Source: Haemonchus contortus
Taxonomy: Eukaryota > Nematoda > Chromadorea > Rhabditida > Trichostrongylidae
DNA length: 64,000 nucleotides
Direction: 5' to 3'
NCBI GenBank assembly: GCA_000469685.2
Contig: LS997565.1
Location: forward strand, 8,443,005-8,507,004
Shown: positions 59,166 to 64,000 of the stretch, in pieces
How the letters are laid out: each line of letters begins with the position of its first letter
Position numbering within the stretch: position 1 is the stretch's first letter
The notes under the pieces: model-generated
Seen by the model: only the letters and a program-made list of their open reading frames with translations
Told to the model about the DNA's origin: nothing
Database searches by the model: none
Translations under genes and position numbers: made by a program

Positions 59166-59297
59166 TTAGTGCAAGAGGACTTCGATGCAGTTGGCCGTAG
59201 CGACGTCTGTGACACTCTCATGTTCCGATAGAGCCAGCAGAACTTTGCCGGCCGCCGCTGGATTACGACGATCTTCGCAATCGCGCGTGGGAGTAGA
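59166..59297 (-). CDS. putative terminal exon of an unplaced minus-strand gene
   Basis: After a good acceptor (TATTTCAG) on the minus strand, an open frame of 43 codons reads STPTRDCEDRRNPAAAGKVL, then LALSEHESVTDVATANCIEV and ends LLH-stop. Composition (helical, Ala/Val/Leu/Glu mix, no low complexity) looks like real protein. I could not find its upstream exon to the right, and I do not recognise a family. The phase assumed is 0. Confidence 0.35.
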   Translation of the reverse strand, partial: STPTRDCEDRRNPAAAGKVLLALSEHESVTDVATANCIEVLLH

Positions 59298-60734
59298 CTG
59301 AAATACAACGGACGATCAAGCTATCGCCAAGTTCATGGATTAAGAACAAAGTGACCGAAGCAACTTCAGGATCGGATTCTTCAACCTAATCCGTCTAATA
59401 ATGGCCTAAATGATCAGAAGATTTGCTAAGAAAAAACGTCAATCCGACCCGACCGCTAAAGCGGCTTCTCAATGCCCCGAGCGGGTGATCAGGGATTGGA
59501 TGAGGGGAAACTTTTTATTTTCACTAACCCCCCCCCCTCCCCACCTCCCCCGAAGGCCAAAAAACCTTCCACTGGACGGAACTTTTCTTTTCGTTGAATG
59601 TCTCGTTTTTCATCAAACGTTTTCACTCCACTATGCTCTTGACGGCTTCCGCCACTCCAGTGCCTCTAAGGGCTTCTCTTTCAAGACGTCCTTCCACCTC
59701 TTTATACCAATTATTCATAGGCTCGTGTACTCCGTGTCTCGTAAACTATTTTTAGGCTTGGTGACTTGACATCAGAAAAAGGGGATGCCTTACCCGTCAG
59801 CTCTTCGGGGATGCGCCATTGCCTCTATTTCCACTTGAATTCATCAGAAATGCTGGTACTGCACAATGACTTCCTATGATAATGAAATTCGAGTGAGGCC
59901 TTCCATTTGGTAGCCAGGAGTGCAAGCAAAAGCGAGCGAATCCGAACTATGAGTTGTCTGTCAGGAATCTCACCAGACCACTGAATCCCTCGATTTCCAC
60001 AGAACAGCCGCCTTCCCCACCCTTAGCTCCAGGCTCCAGAGTGAAGCTCTTTGACTTTTTGTGGTACTACCAAAACAACCCCTTCTTCTGCCTCGTGGGC
60101 CAGAGGCCTCTCTGAGGCTCGAAAGTGGTCCTTTCCTCTACCAAAAAGCAACCGCTATTGACCTCGCCACCTTCTAACAATGGCCCTGTGCTTTTCCAAA
60201 TGCGACAGAACATGCTACTTGGCATTTGTCAGCAGCAGCAACATCCTACCGTAATTAGGACCTGGTTAATGATTCACGAAGATGAAAATCGAATTCAAAA
60301 GCAAATATCACAAAGTACACAGAAACATTAGGAAGTACATATTGAAGCAAAAAGCAATTAGCATCATCTGTTTCAGAATCATCGAGGTAGAAAGCAGTTG
60401 GCCAGAAGGATCACCCAATAACGGAATCTGGCTAGCATGACCAGCGTGATTGGATGCAGAAGTATGAACGCGTATAAATAAAAAATATAATAAAAAGGTG
60501 ATGTGTAATAAACTGTACGTCATTTACAAAACGGTATAGCTGATCAGTTCAATTCTAAGGGAGTATATTCCCTAGATTAACGAACTCCTCTCCTTTTAAG
60601 GAGCCTGATCAAGAATGGAATGATCCGGGAAGTCGGATCCTGAACCGGAGCACGCCCTAGCTGATCAGCTTTTAGGTAATACTGACATAAATGGCTGGAG
60701 CTTAGGCAAATCAAAAGGGCGCGTTACCTTCGGT

Positions 60735-60985
60735 ACGACTCGGAGATCGAATCCGGACCCAAACTTACACAGTTCAGCCTAACTTCTGATCCCATTCGAT
60801 CCCACCGAAGTTGGTGAACTGGTATTGCACTCGTGTGGGAGGATAAATGCGTTGACCCGTACAGCGACTGACCATCGTAGGCTGTTGCATAGGACACGCA
60901 CGACCCCAGTGACATCGATGATCCTTCTTAGAGTCAAATGCCTGGAGTATCCCAGAACGGGATTCGCCAATAGCAAAAACTCTGT
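60735..60985 (+). repeat. SINE-like element, diverged copy
   Basis: CTCGGAGATCGAATCCGGAC (box B), TGGGAGGATAAATGCGTTGAC, CTGACCATCGTAGGCTGTTG, CATAGGACACGCACGAC and GGGATTCGCCAATAGCAAAAAC follow the family order. The box A end is lost. Confidence 0.6.
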
Positions 60986-62209
60986 TCTCGATATAGATAG
61001 GAGCGAATAGCGTATGAAGAAGACGGCAAAACAATCCCAAATTTTCCAGGACGTTTTCAAGCGACACGAAACTGACATAAGAGCGACTGAAACTTGTGGC
61101 CTTTCTCATCTGTTTTTTATCGGACCATTGACTGCTCAGAGAGCTTCGCAGCAACTTAATGTAACTCAATTTTTCAAAAAATACAAGCCTCTAGAACTTC
61201 AGTGGAAGCCTATTCCATCGTTTTTCTTTTATGAATGTAGGATTACGGTACTACCATCGGTTCACGCCCTGGTTGCTCCGATTAATCGGGCTGGATTCAT
61301 ACGTCCTCTGTGGTGACGTTTGGACCTAAAGAACAGCCGTTCTAGCCCAAATAAAACATCTAATTACGGTCTGTCTGATTGAAAATTGTTCAAAGGACTT
61401 CAAGCAGAGGAACGGATTATTTCCAAGTTGAGGGGATATTAGTTGACGCAACAGAGGTCTTCTTTTATTCTGCGATTCCAGTAGGTTAGTCATATTCGGT
61501 CAAATTGACGTCTTTAAGATATGCATCGTTTTGAGAAAGAGATAATGAGGGAGATAGGATTGGAAAGGAGAGATAGTCCAAGAGCGCCCATGAGCCTTCG
61601 ACAACAGGACACTGCACCTAGAGGAACCCATCAAGGACTTGTCTGTCTGATCATAGTAGCCCCTTCACATAATGCTGCTAGTCTTCGGCGGGCCTTATAC
61701 GTGCCTAAGGCATGCCTAAATCTGTCTACAACTTTGAACCTGAGTCTGGTACATGGGTATACCCGGAGAACTTGGGAAACTCTATGAATACAGCTTGTAC
61801 CCCCTTCTGAAAGGGACATCAATTGGAAGGCAGCTACAGCCTTCCCGTCAACCTCGGCTGGCAGCGAACGAGTGATACACGACGCCGCTGACGGTCTCCG
61901 TATTTTCGCCACATATTTAAACAACGGCGAACAATTGAAAAAGTCACATTGCGACAGAAAATTGAGCCAGTCAGGCGCCAATAGCTTTGCAGAACCTCCT
62001 GAACTGTGTAAGCATTCTGCAGCTTCTGGCATGAAAACAGCTGCAGAATCGAAATCAGTCAAGCTGGACTGGTCAGAAAATCTAAAAAAAGGCAATGGAT
62101 CAAACCTTGCCCAAGCCAACCTAGAAGGCCTTCTTTAAATGGTTCAATGTTAAACACTGTTTTTGACCCTCACTTGCCCTTTTATCCCTTTATCACTGGT
62201 TTGATACAA

Positions 62210-62505
62210 GGTGGTGCAGTGGTGATTGGCGCACTATCTCACACGTACGGTCAGCGAGTCGAATCCCGGATCGATACCCGGCTAGGCCAACCAAGCCTTC
62301 CATCCCTCCAGAGTCGGTTAATTGCTACCGGACTCGTCTGGGAGGATAAAAGCACTGACTTGCACATCGACTGGCCACCGCAAGCCATTGTATAGGCCAC
62401 ATACGCACTCATTACGCCACTACGATTCTGAGTGGAAGTCGAGTGCAGGGGCGCATCTCTCAGAAGGGATTGATTACCGCCAAAAACTTTATCCTTTATC
62501 CTTTA
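62210..62505 (+). repeat. SINE-like element, full-length copy
   Basis: AGGTGGTGCAGTGGTGATTGG (box A), GCGAGTCGAATCCCGGATCG (box B), CCGGCTAGGCCAACCAAGCC, GGGAGGATAAAAGCACTGAC, GGCCACCGCAAGCCATTGTA, TAGGCCACATACGCACTC, CACTACGATTCTGAGTGGAA, GGGGCGCATCTCTCAG, then a tandem tail ATCCTTTATCCTTTA. It is the clearest tail in the window. Confidence 0.8.
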
Positions 62506-63280
62506 TTGATGGAAACAGTACCTTCAATTTTTCGATGGAAGTAATTTCCAAGTTTTCCTTCCCTCCTTCTCGTTCCTCTCCGCACCCTTCACCCAACTTC
62601 CCTTCTCCGCTACCCCTCGGGGACAATAATTGCCACCCTTCAGGGATTCGTGATGATTTATTACCATCAGCAATCCAGTCTGGTTACGACCGACTACAAA
62701 ATAAATCCTCGACAAGTATGAGCAAGGACCTAGCCATGCTAACAACCCCAACCCTTTTTCTAGCTGAACCATCACCGAACATGTCGAACTCCTCAAACTT
62801 CGTAAAATCGCTCCCATGGGGAGTTTCAGGCTAATATATGCAAACTGAAACAGGGAAAATTTAGAGAAAAGGTTGATTTTCCAGCGCCATCCACAATGAA
62901 CCTTCAAGAAGGCCACAAAAAGACCATGTTTTTCGAACTTTAAAAATTTTGCGGTCAAGTTAGTATGCTGATTGTTCGGCGAATTCGGAGCCCACCCAAA
63001 TTCTTTACAGATCTGAACAATGATAGGACTGGTAACTCCCCTACAGAGAGCTGGAAGAGACAGTTGCTGGGGTGTGATCCGAGGGAACTCCTCCTCCTTC
63101 TACCCCTTTAGCCATATCTTTGGCTACCCTTGGCTTTGCTCTTGTCGAATCAGCTCGTCCTCCAGAATTTAGCACAGACCCTATTTTGAACACTGCTTCA
63201 CCTTCTCTCCAAACAATGGACAGCCCTTCCTAAGGATTTGATTTTGACTTTTCACAAAAATGTCTCGGTCAGAGGTCTGA

Positions 63281-63552
63281 GGTGGTGTAGAGGCAAGTGG
63301 CATACGACGAGATACGCATAGTTCGAGATCGAATCCCGAATCCGATATTCGCCCAGGCCAACTTAGCACTCCATCCCTCCGGATCGCTTGATTGGTACTC
63401 GTCTGTAAGGGTAAAAGTACTGGCTTTTACAGAGGTTGGTCGCGCATATCATTGAATGAGTATACGTATGCACATTCAAAACATCCACTACGATTCGAAA
63501 TGATAGCCGAATGCGAGGCGCACCCCAGAAAACGGGATTGATTAGCGCCAAA
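63281..63552 (+). repeat. SINE-like element, full-length copy
   Basis: GGTGGTGTAGAGGCAAGTGG (box A), GAGATCGAATCCCGAATCCG (box B), CGCCCAGGCCAACTTAGC, AGGGTAAAAGTACTGGC, CACTACGATTCGAAATG, GAGGCGCACCCCAGAAAACG and GGGATTGATTAGCGCCAAAAAG. The tail is lost. Confidence 0.75.
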
Positions 63553-64000
63553 AAGACAAAGTCGGAGTCCCAAAAGAGCATGAAGTTCAAGAAGCAACTT
63601 CTGATGTGAAAAGGAAAGAAAAGCTCCAAGAAGAGGCAAAAAAAGATTTGTTTGAATTTTTGCAAGCTGATTGGTCTTTTCCATGATTCCTCCTTGATAG
63701 GAGGAACAATACTTCGTTAAAGTAGCAATAAATGGGTAATTAAATTCCATTCAATTAACATTAATCAAATTGAACTGATGGAAATTGAACATTGGATTGA
63801 ACGCAACCTTAAATTAATTTAACTAAATTAATAGGCAAAGGCTGAAAGACCCAAATGGAGGGCTACAGCTTTGAAGGTAAACATAAATATGTACACTTCC
63901 CAGCTATTTTTGGGATAAACCACATTCCCATGGGAGAAACGTGGTCGAGTGCGCGAAACGGCTGATTACTCTGATGTCGGTACTGGCCATGAGTTCTTCA

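Larger units (their letters stand above)
59298..64000. other. region without a supported gene model
   Basis: Three SINE copies lie here (60735-60985, 62210-62505, 63281-63552). Frames at 61631-62119 (-) and 62322-62834 (+) are long but overlap on opposite strands, lack motifs, and the second starts inside a SINE. A gene continuing off the right edge is possible. Confidence 0.4.

Noticed and set aside
61631..62119. 162-residue minus-strand frame
   Set aside because: No recognised motif, a comparable frame exists on the opposite strand, and no splice sites link it to other exons.
62322..62834. 170-residue plus-strand frame
   Set aside because: Its start lies inside a SINE copy and the remainder has no recognised domain.

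Overview
The window is nuclear DNA of a nematode, most likely a clade V (rhabditid/strongylid/diplogasterid-type) worm. The evidence is small exons with GT donors and the nematode TTTCAG acceptor, nematode-type gene families, and a mosaic of RTE retrotransposon, mariner and tRNA-derived repeats in introns and spacers. I cannot name the species. I built gene models by hand from exon phase, splice sites and family motifs.

Six protein-coding genes could be built. (1) 7519-16300 (+): a complete TRPV cation channel of the OCR/OSM-9 type, 22 exons. (2) 19257-23906 (+): a three-exon secreted, N-glycosylatable protein with a TATA box. (3) 25468-33562 (+): a single-domain protein tyrosine phosphatase, 12 exons. 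(4) 35638-37928 (-): exosome subunit Rrp42/EXOS-7, 8 exons, with a tRNA-Lys(UUU) nested in an intron. (5) 43785-48126 (+): a core-1 beta-1,3-galactosyltransferase (T-synthase) family type II membrane enzyme, 8 exons. (6) 50113-57646 (-): a nuclear hormone receptor, 9 exons, with a decayed mariner in one intron. An orphan terminal exon of a seventh minus-strand gene may lie at 59166-59297. The genes share no obvious pathway and read as independent transcription units, not an operon.

Mobile and repeat DNA is plentiful. A tRNA-derived SINE-like family (A and B boxes, TCCTTTA-type tail) occurs about twelve times, on both strands. Three RTE-type LINE fragments carry the C-terminal part of the ORF. 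There is one 1281-bp mariner with TA duplications, a piggyBac-type MITE with TTAA duplications, a Tc1-type foldback, a 38-nt-arm foldback, and two direct copies of a 240-bp inverted-repeat element flanking one RTE fragment. The arms of those two copies differ between copies but match within each copy. There is also a degenerate purine-rich minisatellite just upstream of the secreted-protein gene.

The most interesting non-genic observations are the SINE family, the arm covariation of the 240-bp elements, and the CG-rich intronic hairpin. The most interesting genic ones are the phosphatase with a WAD in place of a WPD loop, the run of symmetric N-terminal mini-exons in that gene, and the intronic tRNA.
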